Shown here: positions 50,506-59,868 of the stretch, piece by piece | Layout of the letters: every line of letters begins with the position of its first letter | Numbering within the stretch: position 1 is the first letter of the stretch | NCBI RefSeq assembly: GCF_025567525.1 | Contig: NZ_JAOQJY010000006.1 | Coordinates: forward strand, 128,724-192,723 | DNA: 64,000 nt | Direction of reading: 5' to 3' | Source: Gallintestinimicrobium propionicum | GTDB taxonomy: Bacteria > Bacillota > Clostridia > Lachnospirales > Lachnospiraceae | Program-made: the position numbers and the translations under genes | The notes under the pieces: model-generated | What the model was told of the DNA's origin: nothing | The model's database searches: none | The model's input: only the letters and a program-made list of their open reading frames with translations

Positions 50506-51531
50506 TTACATAATTTTATGAACCCATCCTGCAGGTCCTTCGATCTTGCCCATCTGAATACCTGTCAGAGTGTCATACAGCTTCTGGATCACCGGTCCCA
50601 TGCTTTCCATACCGCTGGGGAAGCAGATCTCCCTGCCATGGTCTACCACCTTGCCGACCGGGCATACAACAGCTGCCGTACCGCAGACGCCGCATTCTGC
50701 AAAATCAGAAAGCTCCGCCAGCTTAACCGGACGCTCTTCCACCTTCATGCCCAGGATATCCTTTGCAACGACTGCGATGGAACGACGTGTTACAGAAGGA
50801 AGGATGCTGTCAGACTTGGGAATGACAAGAGTTCCTTCTTTGTCGATGAAGATAAAGTTTGCGCCGCCGGTCTCCTCTACATAGGTGCGGGTTGCGGGAT
50901 CAAGGAACATGTTTTCATCGTAGCCGTTCTGATGCGCGGTTACATAGGCATGCAGGCTCATCGCATAGTTCAGACCAGCCTTGATATGTCCGGTTCCATG
51001 CGGTGCTGCACGGTCAAAATCACTGACACAGATGGTAAGCGGATGAACGCCGCCCTTAAAGTACGGTCCAACCGGAGTTACCAGAATGCGGAACTGATAT
51101 TCATCCGCGGGCTTAACGCCGATAACCGGAGAGCTTGCAAACATATAAGGACGAACATATAAGCTTGCGCCACTGCCGTAAGGAGGAACCCATGCAGCAT
51201 TTGCCTTAACCACTTCTTCTACTGCTTCCAGGAAACGCTCTGCCGGGAACGGAGGCATCTCCAGACGCTTTGCGCTGTCCATCATACGGACTGCATTTAA
51301 GTCCGGGCGGAACGTTACGATATGTCCATCCTCTGTTGTATATGCTTTGAGACCTTCAAAGATCTCCTGGCAATAATGAAAAATACCTGCACATTCGTTC
51401 AGGGTAACTGTCGGATCGTCTGTCAGTCCACCCTTATCCCAGGCACCATTTTTGTAGTTTGCCACATAACGGTAATCTGTTGTCATATAGCCGAATCCGA
51501 GATTTGCCCAGTCCAGATTCTTTTTTTCCAT
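50506..51531 (-). CDS. ilvE: Branched-chain amino acid aminotransferase
   Basis: A 341-residue fold-type IV PLP enzyme of the class common in Firmicutes and eukaryotes (BCAT type II). The PLP Lys lies in TGHIKAGLNYAMS, and EEFEGL-like EIFEGLKAY, YVEETGGANFIF and SVTRRS are conserved. It moves the amino group of Leu, Ile or Val to 2-oxoglutarate. The start is ATG 51531 with GGAG ten bases upstream; a GTG three codons earlier is an alternative. It appears monocistronic, ending in a strong terminator. Confidence 0.95.
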   Translation of the reverse strand: MEKKNLDWANLGFGYMTTDYRYVANYKNGAWDKGGLTDDPTVTLNECAGIFHYCQEIFEGLKAYTTEDGHIVTFRPDLNAVRMMDSAKRLEMPPFPAERFLEAVEEVVKANAAWVPPYGSGASLYVRPYMFASSPVIGVKPADEYQFRILVTPVGPYFKGGVHPLTICVSDFDRAAPHGTGHIKAGLNYAMSLHAYVTAHQNGYDENMFLDPATRTYVEETGGANFIFIDKEGTLVIPKSDSILPSVTRRSIAVVAKDILGMKVEERPVKLAELSDFAECGVCGTAAVVCPVGKVVDHGREICFPSGMESMGPVIQKLYDTLTGIQMGKIEGPAGWVHKIM

Positions 51532-51712
51532 CTTGTACACACTCCTTACTTCTGGCTCCCATCCGCCGGGTTCTTCTTTTGCCGGCGTCTGTTTTGCAGT
51601 TTTCTATAGAATTCGAAAATATTATAGCACTATTCTTTCCGATAGAAAAGATTTTTTTCACGCGCCTTCCCCTGCCGTGCCCGTTTAGAAACCGCAGCGT
51701 GGATGCTTCCGC

Positions 51713-52492
51713 TTATTCGCTGTGGCTGACCGTCTCCTTCATCATCCGCACATAGGTGTATAAATGTCCGCCCGCATGAGAGCCGTATTTTGCGATCAGC
51801 TTTACAACTGCACTTCCGACAATAACACCATCCGCCGTTTTGGAAATCTCTGCCGCCTGATCCGGTGTGTGGATACCGAAGCCAACCGCTGCCGGAACGC
51901 TGCTGACACTGCGGATTTCTTTTAACATCCCACCGATATCGGTGGTGATATTGGTTCTCTCTCCGGTTACGCCCATCGACGATACCACATACAAAAATCC
52001 TTTCGCTCCTTTGGCAATCTTACGGATTCTCTCTTTGGAGGTCGGTGCAATCATCGAGATCAGGTCTATGCCATAGCGGCTTGCAACAACATCAACCTCT
52101 TCTTTTTCCTCAAAGGGCAGATCGGGGATGATGATGCCGTCGATCCCTACATCCTGGCAGCGTTCAAAAAACGCCTCGTAGCCGTAATGGAACACCGGAT
52201 TCAAATATGTCATAAATACCAGCGGAATTTCTGTTTTCTCCCGCAGTTTCTTTACCATGTCAAAAATATCGTCGGTCGTCACACCGCCGGAAAGCGCCCG
52301 GATATCCGCCTCCTGAATGACCGGTCCCTCCGCGATCGGATCGGAAAACGGAATGCCGATCTCGATCAGATCTGCGCCTGCCCGCTCCATTTCCAGAATG
52401 TATTCCTCTGTCTTATCCAGGGACGGATCTCCCGCTGTCAAAAATGCAATAAATGCCTTTTTATTTTCAAATGCCTTTTGGATTCTGCTCAT
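51713..52492 (-). CDS. trpA: Tryptophan synthase alpha chain
   Basis: The 259-residue TIM barrel splits indole-3-glycerol phosphate and channels indole to TrpB. Catalytic Glu and Asp lie in LIEIGIPFSDPIAEGPVIQEAD and IDGIIIPDLPFEE. It is the last gene of the trp operon, 84 bases after trpB. The start ATG 52492 has AAGGAA upstream. Confidence 0.97.
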   Translation of the reverse strand: MSRIQKAFENKKAFIAFLTAGDPSLDKTEEYILEMERAGADLIEIGIPFSDPIAEGPVIQEADIRALSGGVTTDDIFDMVKKLREKTEIPLVFMTYLNPVFHYGYEAFFERCQDVGIDGIIIPDLPFEEKEEVDVVASRYGIDLISMIAPTSKERIRKIAKGAKGFLYVVSSMGVTGERTNITTDIGGMLKEIRSVSSVPAAVGFGIHTPDQAAEISKTADGVIVGSAVVKLIAKYGSHAGGHLYTYVRMMKETVSHSE

Positions 52493-52576
52493 CTTTTTCC
52501 TTCTGTCTTTCGGACAGCCTTTCCTGCAGGTTTTTTGCGCCTGCCAAAGTTTTCTTTTGTCCTCTGTTTTTCGGGT

Positions 52577-53761
52577 TTACTCTGAAATATCTTCGCCGCG
52601 GTATCTTGCAATCGCTGCAACGTCCTTGTCGCCGCGCCCGGATAGACAAATGATGATCGACTGATCCGAAGACAATGTCGGCGCAAGCTTTCTCGCATGC
52701 GCAACCGCATGGGCGCTCTCTATCGCGCAGATGATGCCCTCCGTACGCGCCAGATACTCAAACGCTTCTACCGCTTCCTCATCCGTTACCGGTACATAGC
52801 TTGCGCGTCCGGTATCGTGCAGCCATGCGTGCTCCGGTCCAATGCCGGGATAATCCAGTCCTGCAGAAATCGAGTACACCGGTGCAATCTGTCCGTACTG
52901 ATCCTGACAGAAATAGGATTTCATACCGTGGAACACACCTGGCGTTCCCTTTGCCATTGTTGCTGCATGCTTATCCGTATCGATTCCTTTTCCTGCGGCC
53001 TCGCAGCCGATCAATGCAACTTTCTTTTCCGGAATAAACTCATAGAACATACCCATTGCATTGCTGCCGCCGCCGACACACGCCAAAACAGCTGCCGGAA
53101 GCTTTCCTTCCTTTTCCAGAATCTGTGCCTTTGCCTCCCGTCCGATGACAGACTGGAAATCCCGCACGATCGTCGGAAACGGATGCGGTCCCATGACAGA
53201 GCCCAGTACATAGTGGGTGTCCGATACGCGGTTTGTCCACTCACGCATCGTCTCGTTTACTGCATCCTTTAAGGTCTGGGTTCCGCTTGTTACCGGATGC
53301 ACCTTTGCGCCTAAAAGCTTCATTCTGTAAACATTCAGCGCCTGCCGGTCTGTGTCCTCTTTTCCCATAAAAATCTCACATTCCAGTCCGAGCAGTGCCG
53401 CAGCTGTTGCACAGGCAACCCCATGCTGTCCGGCACCAGTTTCTGCGATGACGCGGGTTTTACCCATCTTTTTTGCCATCAGCACCTGGCCGAGTACGTT
53501 GTTGATCTTGTGAGAGCCGGTGTGGTTTAAGTCCTCCCGCTTTAAATAGATCTTCGCACCGCCCAGATCCTTTGTCATTTTCTCCGCATAATATAACAGC
53601 GACGGTCTTCCTGCATAATTTTTTAACAGATCATCAAGCTCCGCACAAAACTCCAGGTCATTTTTATAAAATTCGTACTGCTCCTCCAGATGAATGATCT
53701 CATTCATCAGCGTCTCCGGGATGTACTGTCCTCCGTGTATTCCAAATCTGCCTTTTTCCAT
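52577..53761 (-). CDS. trpB: Tryptophan synthase beta chain
   Basis: The 394-residue PLP enzyme joins indole and serine to tryptophan. The PLP Lys is in TGSHKINNVLGQ, and ETGAGQHGVA, GSNAMG and the C-terminal SGRGDKD loop are intact. It belongs to the standard TrpB1 type. The start ATG 53761 overlaps the trpF stop by one base (TGATG), with GGAGG upstream; the frame to 53800 lies inside trpF and is not used. Confidence 0.97.
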   Translation of the reverse strand: MEKGRFGIHGGQYIPETLMNEIIHLEEQYEFYKNDLEFCAELDDLLKNYAGRPSLLYYAEKMTKDLGGAKIYLKREDLNHTGSHKINNVLGQVLMAKKMGKTRVIAETGAGQHGVACATAAALLGLECEIFMGKEDTDRQALNVYRMKLLGAKVHPVTSGTQTLKDAVNETMREWTNRVSDTHYVLGSVMGPHPFPTIVRDFQSVIGREAKAQILEKEGKLPAAVLACVGGGSNAMGMFYEFIPEKKVALIGCEAAGKGIDTDKHAATMAKGTPGVFHGMKSYFCQDQYGQIAPVYSISAGLDYPGIGPEHAWLHDTGRASYVPVTDEEAVEAFEYLARTEGIICAIESAHAVAHARKLAPTLSSDQSIIICLSGRGDKDVAAIARYRGEDISE

Positions 53762-54432
53762 CAGTTGTATTCCTCCTTCTGCCGTGCTGCCGCTACGCAC
53801 GCGAAAATTTTCTCCCGATCCTTAAAACCGTCGGTTTCTGCGCCGCTGCTGACGTCGAACGCCCAGGCTCCCGTTCGCACAGCCTCTTTTATATTCTCTG
53901 CATTCAGCCCGCCCGCCAGGAAAAATGGGCGGCCGATAGATTCTATTAAAGTCCAGTCAAAGACTCTTCCGGTTCCGCCGCTGCCCTGATCCAGCAAAAT
54001 GTAATCTGCGCAGCTTTCCCTGGCACGCAGCACATCTTCCTTCGTCCGGACGGAAAACGCCTGGATCACCGGACAGCTGACTTTGCTTTTCAGTTCATTT
54101 ATATATGCCTCGTCTTCCTGCCCGTGCAGCTGCACCCAGTCAATGACGCCATCCTCTACCAGACCGACGATGGTTTCTATTGTTTCGTTGACAAAAACAC
54201 CAACTGCCGGGATTTCTTTTTTTAACATGCTGTGCAGCTGTTTTGCCTGCTCGGGTGAGACCTGCCGCCTGCTCCTTGCAAAGACGAAACCCGCAAAATC
54301 AACTCCGGCGTCGTTGACCCATTCGATATCGCAAGGGCGGGACAGCCCACAGATCTTGAGGCGTTGGCGTGCAGATTCTGCGATGTTTGCAGTTCGAATG
54401 ATATCTTTGCTGCGCTGCTTTTGCTCACTCAT
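53761..54432 (-). CDS. trpF: Phosphoribosylanthranilate isomerase
   Basis: The 223-residue TIM barrel catalyses the Amadori rearrangement of phosphoribosylanthranilate. KICGLSRPCDI has the catalytic Cys, and the general acid Asp is in LLDQGSGGTGRVFDW. The N-terminus carries about 25 extra residues before KICG. It overlaps trpC by eight bases and ends on the trpB start, so translation is coupled on both sides. Confidence 0.95.
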   Translation of the reverse strand: MSEQKQRSKDIIRTANIAESARQRLKICGLSRPCDIEWVNDAGVDFAGFVFARSRRQVSPEQAKQLHSMLKKEIPAVGVFVNETIETIVGLVEDGVIDWVQLHGQEDEAYINELKSKVSCPVIQAFSVRTKEDVLRARESCADYILLDQGSGGTGRVFDWTLIESIGRPFFLAGGLNAENIKEAVRTGAWAFDVSSGAETDGFKDREKIFACVAAARQKEEYN

Positions 54433-55225
54433 GGCAGTCCCTCTTCAACTCCTGCAGCATCGCCGCTTTATCGCTGCTTCTCATCAGCGTTTCGCCAATC
54501 AGCACCGCGTCCGTTCCATTTTTATATAAAACGGCAACGTCCTCTGCACCCCTGATGCCGCTTTCGGAGACGTAGAGTACCTCGGGCGGAATCAGCGCCC
54601 GCAGACGCACACTGTTTTTGACATCCACAGTAAAATCCTTCAGGTTCCGATTGTTGACGCCGATGATCCGCGCTCCGGCACGCAGCGCCCGCGCAACCTC
54701 TTCTTCGTCGTGTGCCTCAACTAACGCCGATAAACCAAGACTATGCGCCATTTTTAAAAACTGACCAAGCTCTTTCTCGGACAAAATCGCACAAATCAGA
54801 AGCACCGCAGAAGCACCTAAAAGCTTTGCTTCATAAATCTGATATTCATCCACCGTAAAATCCTTGCGCAGCACCGGAATGCTCACCTCACGTGCAATCT
54901 CCCGAAGGTAGTCATCGCTTCCGAGGAAGTATTCCGGCTCCGTCAGCACGGAAATCGCAGATGCGCCCGCGCGCTCATACTGCCGCGCGATTTCCAGATA
55001 CGGAAAGTCTACTGCAATCAGTCCTTTGGATGGAGATGCCTTTTTGACCTCGCAGATAACCGAAATCCCCGGCGCCGCCAGTGCTTTTTCAAATGGAAAC
55101 CCGGTATCTGCAGCCAGGCTCTTTGCTTCTTTTTTCAGAACCTCCATCGGCTTTTTCTTTTTATTTTCCTCCACACGCGCCCGCGCAGCGTCCGCGAGAG
55201 TATCCAGAATCGTCTTTTCTTTCAT
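54425..55225 (-). CDS. trpC: Indole-3-glycerol phosphate synthase
   Basis: A 266-residue TIM barrel with the substrate site CEVKKASPSKG, the catalytic Lys in PVLRKDFTVDEYQIYEAK and VNNRNL. It closes the indole ring. The start is ATG 55225 (MKEKTILDTL); a GTG three codons earlier is possible. The 99-base gap to trpGD upstream is the longest inside the operon and holds only A/T and G/C-rich inverted repeats, with TTGAAAAA/TTTTTCAA near 55303-55320. Confidence 0.96.
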   Translation of the reverse strand: MKEKTILDTLADAARARVEENKKKKPMEVLKKEAKSLAADTGFPFEKALAAPGISVICEVKKASPSKGLIAVDFPYLEIARQYERAGASAISVLTEPEYFLGSDDYLREIAREVSIPVLRKDFTVDEYQIYEAKLLGASAVLLICAILSEKELGQFLKMAHSLGLSALVEAHDEEEVARALRAGARIIGVNNRNLKDFTVDVKNSVRLRALIPPEVLYVSESGIRGAEDVAVLYKNGTDAVLIGETLMRSSDKAAMLQELKRDCHE

Positions 55226-55324
55226 GCTTTCCACTCATTTCTGCGCACGCTTTTTGCGCATGTCGAGTTTGTGTCAAGTGCGCGCAGACACAAATCCCGC
55301 GATTGAAAAATTTTTTCAATCTTC

Positions 55325-56923
55325 TTACTCCTGATTCGTCAGCGCTGCAAACTGCTCCAGCTGTGCAAGCGCCTTACCGCTGTCGATGACTTCCTGCGCT
55401 TCTCTGATCGCATCTTCGATTGAAATGCCCTTTGCGATATGGATTGCCGCTGCGGAGTTCAGAACGACCGCATCCCGTCTGGGTCCTTTTTCCCCTTTTA
55501 AAATCGCCAGTGCAATCTGCGCGTTGTCCTGGGGGCTTCCGCCGATCAGCTCGTCTTTGCTGCAGCGGGTAAAGCCGAACTGCTCCGGAGTGATCACATA
55601 GGATAAAAATTCCCCATCCTTTACTTCGCAGACTGTCGTCGGTGCACTCATGGAAATCTCATCCAGACCGTCCTGTCCATATACGACCATCGCCTTTTTT
55701 ACGCCGAGGTTTGCAAGCACCCGTGCTAACGGCTCCACCAGTGCCTCGTCATAAACACCCATCAGCTCCATGTTTGCACCTGCCGGATTGGTCAGCGGTC
55801 CAAGAATATTGAAAATCGTACGGATACCCAGCTCTTTTCTGACCGGTGCGACATATTTCATCGACAGGTGGTAATTCTGTGCAAACAGGAAGCACAGACC
55901 GATTTTTTTGAGCACTTCTGCGCTCTTTGCCGGATCGATGGTGATCTTTACACCAAGTGCTTCTAAAACGTCCGCCGCACCGCTCTTGCTGGATGCTGCA
56001 CGGTTGCCGTGTTTTGCCACCGGAACGCCTGCTGCCGAGATCACCAGAGAAGACGTTGTCGAAATATTAAAGGAATTGGAATGGTCACCGCCGGTTCCAA
56101 CGATTTCCAACACATCCTGATCATGTAGCAGGCGTACACAATGCTTTCTCATCCCCGCCGCACACGCGGTAATTTCCTCGATTGTCTCGCCCTTCATCGC
56201 CATCGCGGTTAAAAATGCACTCATCTGTACCGGACTTGCCTTTCCGCCCATGATTTCATCCATCGAAGCTTCTGCGGTCTCATAATCCAGGTTCTGCTTT
56301 GCTGCCAGTTTTACAATCGCTTCTTTAATCATTGTCTTCTCCTTTTTCTCTGCATTCGCAAGCTGTAAAAAATTTTCAAGCATCTTTTTCCCAAGTGGAG
56401 TTAAAATTGATTCCGGGTGAAACTGTACGCCGTACACCGCCTTTGTTTTATGCTGCAGTGCCATGATCTCACCGTCCGATGTCCTGGCAGTCACCTGCAG
56501 GCATTCCGGAAAGGTTTCCTCCTGCGCCGCCAGCGAATGGTACCGTGCCACCGTCGTTTCCTCCGGCAGACCAACAAACAGCGGTGTTTTCGTATCGAGC
56601 TTTGTCACGGACTGTTTGCCGTGCATCAGCTGTTTTGCATAGGAAACAACTCCGCCGTATGCCTCGCAGATCACCTGATGTCCCAAACACACGCCGAGGA
56701 TCGGGATTTTCCCGCCGAGCTTTTGCACCACCTCAATGCAGCAGCCCGCATCCTGCGGACGCCCCGGGCCCGGTGACAGGATGATCGCTTCGGGCTTTAA
56801 TGTCTCAATCTCTTCTGCCGTCAGCTCGTCATTTCGGATCACCTTAATCTCCGGATTGATCGCCCCGATCAGCTGATATAAGTTATAGGAAAAGCTGTCA
56901 TAATTATCGATCAGTAAAATCAT
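55325..56923 (-). CDS. trpGD: TrpG-TrpD fusion: anthranilate synthase glutaminase and anthranilate phosphoribosyltransferase
   Basis: A 532-residue bifunctional protein. Residues 1-190 form the class I glutamine amidotransferase (SPGPGRPQDAG, nucleophile Cys in GVCLGHQVI, FHPESILT). After a short Lys/Glu linker, residues 197-532 form the phosphoribosyltransferase (GTGGDHSNSFNIST, KHGNRAASSKSG). The enzyme supplies ammonia to TrpE and then makes phosphoribosylanthranilate. Fusion is known in enterobacteria and several Clostridia. The ATG overlaps trpE by four bases. Confidence 0.97.
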   Translation of the reverse strand: MILLIDNYDSFSYNLYQLIGAINPEIKVIRNDELTAEEIETLKPEAIILSPGPGRPQDAGCCIEVVQKLGGKIPILGVCLGHQVICEAYGGVVSYAKQLMHGKQSVTKLDTKTPLFVGLPEETTVARYHSLAAQEETFPECLQVTARTSDGEIMALQHKTKAVYGVQFHPESILTPLGKKMLENFLQLANAEKKEKTMIKEAIVKLAAKQNLDYETAEASMDEIMGGKASPVQMSAFLTAMAMKGETIEEITACAAGMRKHCVRLLHDQDVLEIVGTGGDHSNSFNISTTSSLVISAAGVPVAKHGNRAASSKSGAADVLEALGVKITIDPAKSAEVLKKIGLCFLFAQNYHLSMKYVAPVRKELGIRTIFNILGPLTNPAGANMELMGVYDEALVEPLARVLANLGVKKAMVVYGQDGLDEISMSAPTTVCEVKDGEFLSYVITPEQFGFTRCSKDELIGGSPQDNAQIALAILKGEKGPRRDAVVLNSAAAIHIAKGISIEDAIREAQEVIDSGKALAQLEQFAALTNQE

Positions 56924-58533
56924 GCCCGTTCCCCTTTCTTTCCAAGCTCCTGCGCTTCCTGCAGCGCCTGCACCACTGCTTTCGCCTTATTGATGCATTC
57001 CTGATATTCCTTCGGTGCTACACTGTCCGCCACAATTCCGGCTCCCGACCGGACGAATACTTTTCCGTTTTTGCAAAATGCCAGCCGGATCGCGATACAC
57101 ATATCCATATTTCCCGCAAAATCCAGATAGCCGATGGCACCGCCGTAAATGCCGCGCTTGTTGTTTTCCAGGTCGTTGATGATCTGACAGGCGCGAAGCT
57201 TTGGTGCACCCGAAAGGGTTCCCGCCGGAAGCACTGACTGCAGGGCGTCCAGCGCCGTTTTATCGCTGCGAAGCTCTCCCCGCACGGTCGATCCCAGGTG
57301 CATGACATGGGAAAATTTTTCGACCGAAAGATATTTTTCCACTTCTACCGTTCCGAACCGGCAGAACCGCCCAAGATCATTTCGTCCGAGATCCACCAGC
57401 ATGTTGTGCTCTGCCAGCTCCTTTTCATCGGAAAGCAGATCGGCTTCCAGCTCCTGATCCTCCTTTTCGTCCTTTCCCCTGGGTCTTGTCCCGGCAAGAG
57501 GGAAGGTGTATGCCGTCTGATTGTCCACCTTTACCAGTGTCTCCGGCGAAGCGCCGGCGATTTCCAGATCGTCGCTGGAAAAATAAAACATGTACGGTGA
57601 CGGATTTTTTGTCCGCAGAATCCGGTAGGTATCCAGCAGGCTTCCGTCAAATCCTGCTTCCAGACGGTTCGAAAGCACCAGCTGAAAAATGTCTCCCTCA
57701 TGGATGTAATGCTTGACCTGTTCCACCTTTTCACAGTAGCTTTCCTGATCGAACAGCGGCGTGAGCTCTGTTGTCAGCCTCCCTGCGGACACGTTTTTTT
57801 CTGCACCCTTTTCGATGATGTCCTGCATCTGATCAAGGGTCTGAATGGCTGTGCGGTAAACCGCTTCCAGGGTGTCGGGCTCTGCTGCAGATACCGGGGC
57901 GTCCGTCGCTGCTGCCCGCGCGCTTTTCCCCCTTGCCCGGAGGTCCGTTGCCGCTGCCGCGCCGGCTGTCTGTCCACCTTCTGCCTGCACGTCTGCTTCC
58001 GATATCCGACTGTTACAGATCAGGATGATCTTTTGTCTGTAGTGATCAAATGCGATCATCTTATCAAACAGCATCAGATCGACGTCCCGGAACTTTTCCT
58101 GATCCTCTGCGTCCAGCCGAAGCGTCGGCTCCGCATATTTGATATAGTCGTATGCAAAATATCCAACCAGACCGCCGGTCAGAGGCGGGAGCTTTTTGAT
58201 CTGCGGCGCGCGGTTTTCTTCGATCACCCTTGCAATCACCTGCGCCGGATTCTCTGTTTCAAACTGCTCGACATGATCTGTTGTAATTGTCACCTGATGG
58301 TTCATGCAGGTCAGCTCCATCGCAGGATCGAACCCAAGAAAGCTGTACCGTCCCCACTGCTTGTTGTCCTCCGCACTTTCTAACAAAAAGCAGTGGTCGC
58401 TTACCGCCAGCAGTTTTTTCAGTACCTGTACGGGTGTTGCGATATCTGAAAAAATCTCACGCCAGATCGGAATCCTCCGGTAAGCTCCGGACGCTGCCGT
58501 TCTTTTCAGTTCTTCCAGTGATGTCTGTTCCAT
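56920..58533 (-). CDS. trpE: Anthranilate synthase component I
   Basis: The 537-residue enzyme makes anthranilate from chorismate with ammonia from TrpG. The N-terminal feedback region contains CFLLESAEDNKQWGRYSF, the tryptophan-binding LLES element; the C-terminal chorismate-binding block (SGAPKLRACQIINDLE, GGAIGYLDFAGNMD, RSGAGIVADS) is intact. Residues about 180-219 are an Ala/Gly/Arg-rich insertion with no family counterpart. The start ATG 58533 has AGGAGG upstream. It is the first gene of the operon, behind the Trp T-box. Confidence 0.97.
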   Translation of the reverse strand: MEQTSLEELKRTAASGAYRRIPIWREIFSDIATPVQVLKKLLAVSDHCFLLESAEDNKQWGRYSFLGFDPAMELTCMNHQVTITTDHVEQFETENPAQVIARVIEENRAPQIKKLPPLTGGLVGYFAYDYIKYAEPTLRLDAEDQEKFRDVDLMLFDKMIAFDHYRQKIILICNSRISEADVQAEGGQTAGAAAATDLRARGKSARAAATDAPVSAAEPDTLEAVYRTAIQTLDQMQDIIEKGAEKNVSAGRLTTELTPLFDQESYCEKVEQVKHYIHEGDIFQLVLSNRLEAGFDGSLLDTYRILRTKNPSPYMFYFSSDDLEIAGASPETLVKVDNQTAYTFPLAGTRPRGKDEKEDQELEADLLSDEKELAEHNMLVDLGRNDLGRFCRFGTVEVEKYLSVEKFSHVMHLGSTVRGELRSDKTALDALQSVLPAGTLSGAPKLRACQIINDLENNKRGIYGGAIGYLDFAGNMDMCIAIRLAFCKNGKVFVRSGAGIVADSVAPKEYQECINKAKAVVQALQEAQELGKKGERA

Positions 58534-58550
58534 GCGACTGTTCCTCCTGT

Positions 58551-58648
58551 AAAAAAGAATGTGTCTTGGGATATTCTTGCGCCGAGTGCGCATCCTCGCG
58601 GAGCGTTTTTTATCGTATGGAAACAAAGTTTCCTATACGATAAAAAAA
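58551..58648 (+). repeat. Family-3 repeat, copy next to the trp T-box
   Basis: AAAAAAGAATGTG.., the GCGCCGAGTGCGC block, then GAGCGTTTTTTATCGTATGG with its inverted copy CCTATACGATAAAAAA. It lacks the middle GGTTGC/GCAACC module. It lies between the T-box terminator and trpE, the same place as the thrS copy. Confidence 0.82.
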
Positions 58649-59009
58649 TACCCCCGCCCATGACAGATTTGTCTGTCAAGGACGGGGGCTCATCATCTTT
58701 TAAGCTGCAGGCACTTTATGCCTGTCTTCCCGCGGTACCACCTTGCTTTGCGATCGTACGCACTCTTTATCAGGGTACAGATATCTTTTAAAGAATTCAA
58801 ACATTCCAAAGGATACTAACATACCCCCGGCAAATAACGGATGCCCTCCGTCACAGAATACTCGGAACAAAATTCCTTTGACTGTGCCCTCCGTGGTCCA
58901 TTTGATACTCCGCTTTCTGCCCGGCTCCCACCTGCCCGGACTCTCTGGAAGTGCGCCTGTACCGTTATCTCCACTTCATCGGTTTAAATTGATATAAGTT
59001 CAACTTGTT
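58642..59009 (-). promoter_or_regulatory. T-box leader of the trp operon
   Basis: AAGGTGGTACCGCG (58731-58744) is the T-box core. A candidate Trp specifier TGG lies at 58898-58900 (ATCAAATGGACC), followed by A, as expected. The leader is about 360 bases long. Uncharged tRNA-Trp should prevent the terminator at 58651-58689. The codon assignment fits the genes; its exact fold was not computed. Confidence 0.9.
58651..58689 (-). terminator. T-box terminator of the trp operon
   Basis: GCCCCCGTCCTTGACAG pairs with CTGTCATGGGCGGGGGT, followed by a T-run on the minus strand. Confidence 0.9.
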
Positions 59010-59015
59010 AAAAGC

Positions 59016-59044
59016 ATATTAAAACAGTCTGATTTCTTTGTCAA
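59016..59044 (-). promoter_or_regulatory. Promoter of the trp operon
   Basis: TTGACA (59039-59044), 17-base spacer, TAATAT (59016-59021). Confidence 0.85.
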
Positions 59045-59058
59045 TACTTTTTTGAAAA

Positions 59059-59427
59059 TTAGTTTTCTTCCGGAATATCTGCATCAGCACCGATGTCGAG
59101 CATATTCATCGTCCTGCGCTTCAACCGCGCCTTCTCAGACGCTTCCAGAATAAAGTTTTTGATATTTTTTGCATTTTTGATATGGGTCAGATACAGCTCC
59201 GGATTTGTCGTATCGCCGGTGTAGCACTTTACAGTACCAAGTCCGAACATCCGCTCCCCCAGCGTCCGGATCAGTTCTACGTCCTGTACTTTATATATGT
59301 AGCAGTCGTTCTCCCGCTTGTTAATAAATCCCTCTTCCACAGTGATCAGCTCTTCTGTAACCATGTAGGTTGTAAAGGTAAAGGGAAGTCCCAAAAATCC
59401 CCATCTTTTCTTTTCCCGAAATTCCAT
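59059..59427 (-). CDS. Bacterial PH-domain protein
   Basis: A 122-residue protein without membrane segments. TTYMVTEELITVEEGFINKRENDCYIYKVQDVELIRTLGERMFGLGTVKCY matches the bacterial PH (YdbS/YdbT-like) fold, often found next to or fused with membrane segments. Ligand and partners are unknown. It begins at ATG 59427, with a GGAGG upstream. It lies between the trp promoter and the pyrBI region; a repeat element fills the gap to pyrBI. Confidence 0.75.
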   Translation of the reverse strand: MEFREKKRWGFLGLPFTFTTYMVTEELITVEEGFINKRENDCYIYKVQDVELIRTLGERMFGLGTVKCYTGDTTNPELYLTHIKNAKNIKNFILEASEKARLKRRTMNMLDIGADADIPEEN

Positions 59428-59458
59428 GCTATTTCCTCCTTTTGCATCTGGTGGATTC

Positions 59459-59554
59459 GATACAGTTCATCGCGCCATTCGAGCATTCCTATGGGCAGCT
59501 CCTCATGCAAGCATGAGATCTGCCCACAGGAACGTTCGAGTGAACTGTAGTATC
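59459..59554 (+). repeat. Family-2 interspersed repeat, short copy E
   Basis: GATACAGTTCA/TGAACTGTAGTATC ends, then CGCGCCATTCGAGC.. and the internal hairpin GGGCAG..CATGCAAGCATG..CTGCCC. It is a compact, 96-bp version with the middle blocks deleted. Confidence 0.82.
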
Positions 59555-59590
59555 ATTATACGCCATCGCGATATTTTTTTCAATTCTTCC

Positions 59591-59619
59591 TTGCATTCAA
59601 AATATCTCTATGCTATACT
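59591..59619 (+). promoter_or_regulatory. Promoter of pyrBI
   Basis: TTGCAT (59591-59596), 17-base spacer, TATACT (59614-59619). Confidence 0.8.
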
Positions 59620-59655
59620 TGTCCAAGCAAAATGAAACCCAAAGGAGGAAGCGCG

Positions 59656-59838
59656 ATGACCATGCAGTCTGTTATGTTTTATTTTCAGCAGTTCTGTTTA
59701 TTCGGAAGTTCGTTTTTTTCTTTTCTTTGTCAGATTATTTCCGGCAGAGGACATGGATTTCATTTTTTTAAAAAGAAATACAGGCATTTTGTTTCAAATC
59801 GAAGGGAGTTTGATTCTCTTCGATTTTATTATGTCTGA
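59656..59838 (+). CDS. Putative pyrBI leader peptide (PyrL-like)
   Basis: A 60-codon frame with a perfect AGGAGG seven bases upstream of its ATG, 31 bases before pyrB. The peptide is rich in Phe, Ser and Tyr (MFYFQQFCLFGSSFFSFLC) because its mRNA is U-rich: Phe/Leu/Ser codons reflect U runs. Its last codons run through the terminator stem at 59796-59826, and the stop codon lies beyond the stem. A ribosome following the polymerase closely would block the terminator. This matches the E. coli pyrBI logic, in which low UTP slows polymerase on U tracts. The peptide itself probably has no function. Confidence 0.7.
   Translation: MTMQSVMFYFQQFCLFGSSFFSFLCQIISGRGHGFHFFKKKYRHFVSNRREFDSLRFYYV
59796..59826 (+). 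terminator. Attenuator terminator upstream of pyrB
   Basis: Twelve bp (59796-59807 with 59815-59826, one G-T wobble) around a seven-base loop, followed by TTATTATGT. It lies inside the leader-peptide frame, 40 bases before pyrB. Confidence 0.75.
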
Positions 59839-59868
59839 AACTCAACTGTTCAAGGAGGATTATCATTC

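Noticed and set aside
58603..58648. Second terminator of the trp T-box leader
   Set aside because: The stem CGTATGG/CCTATACG with T and A runs could look like a terminator, but identical hairpins occur at thrS and carB as part of a repeat, so it is better called a repeat module.
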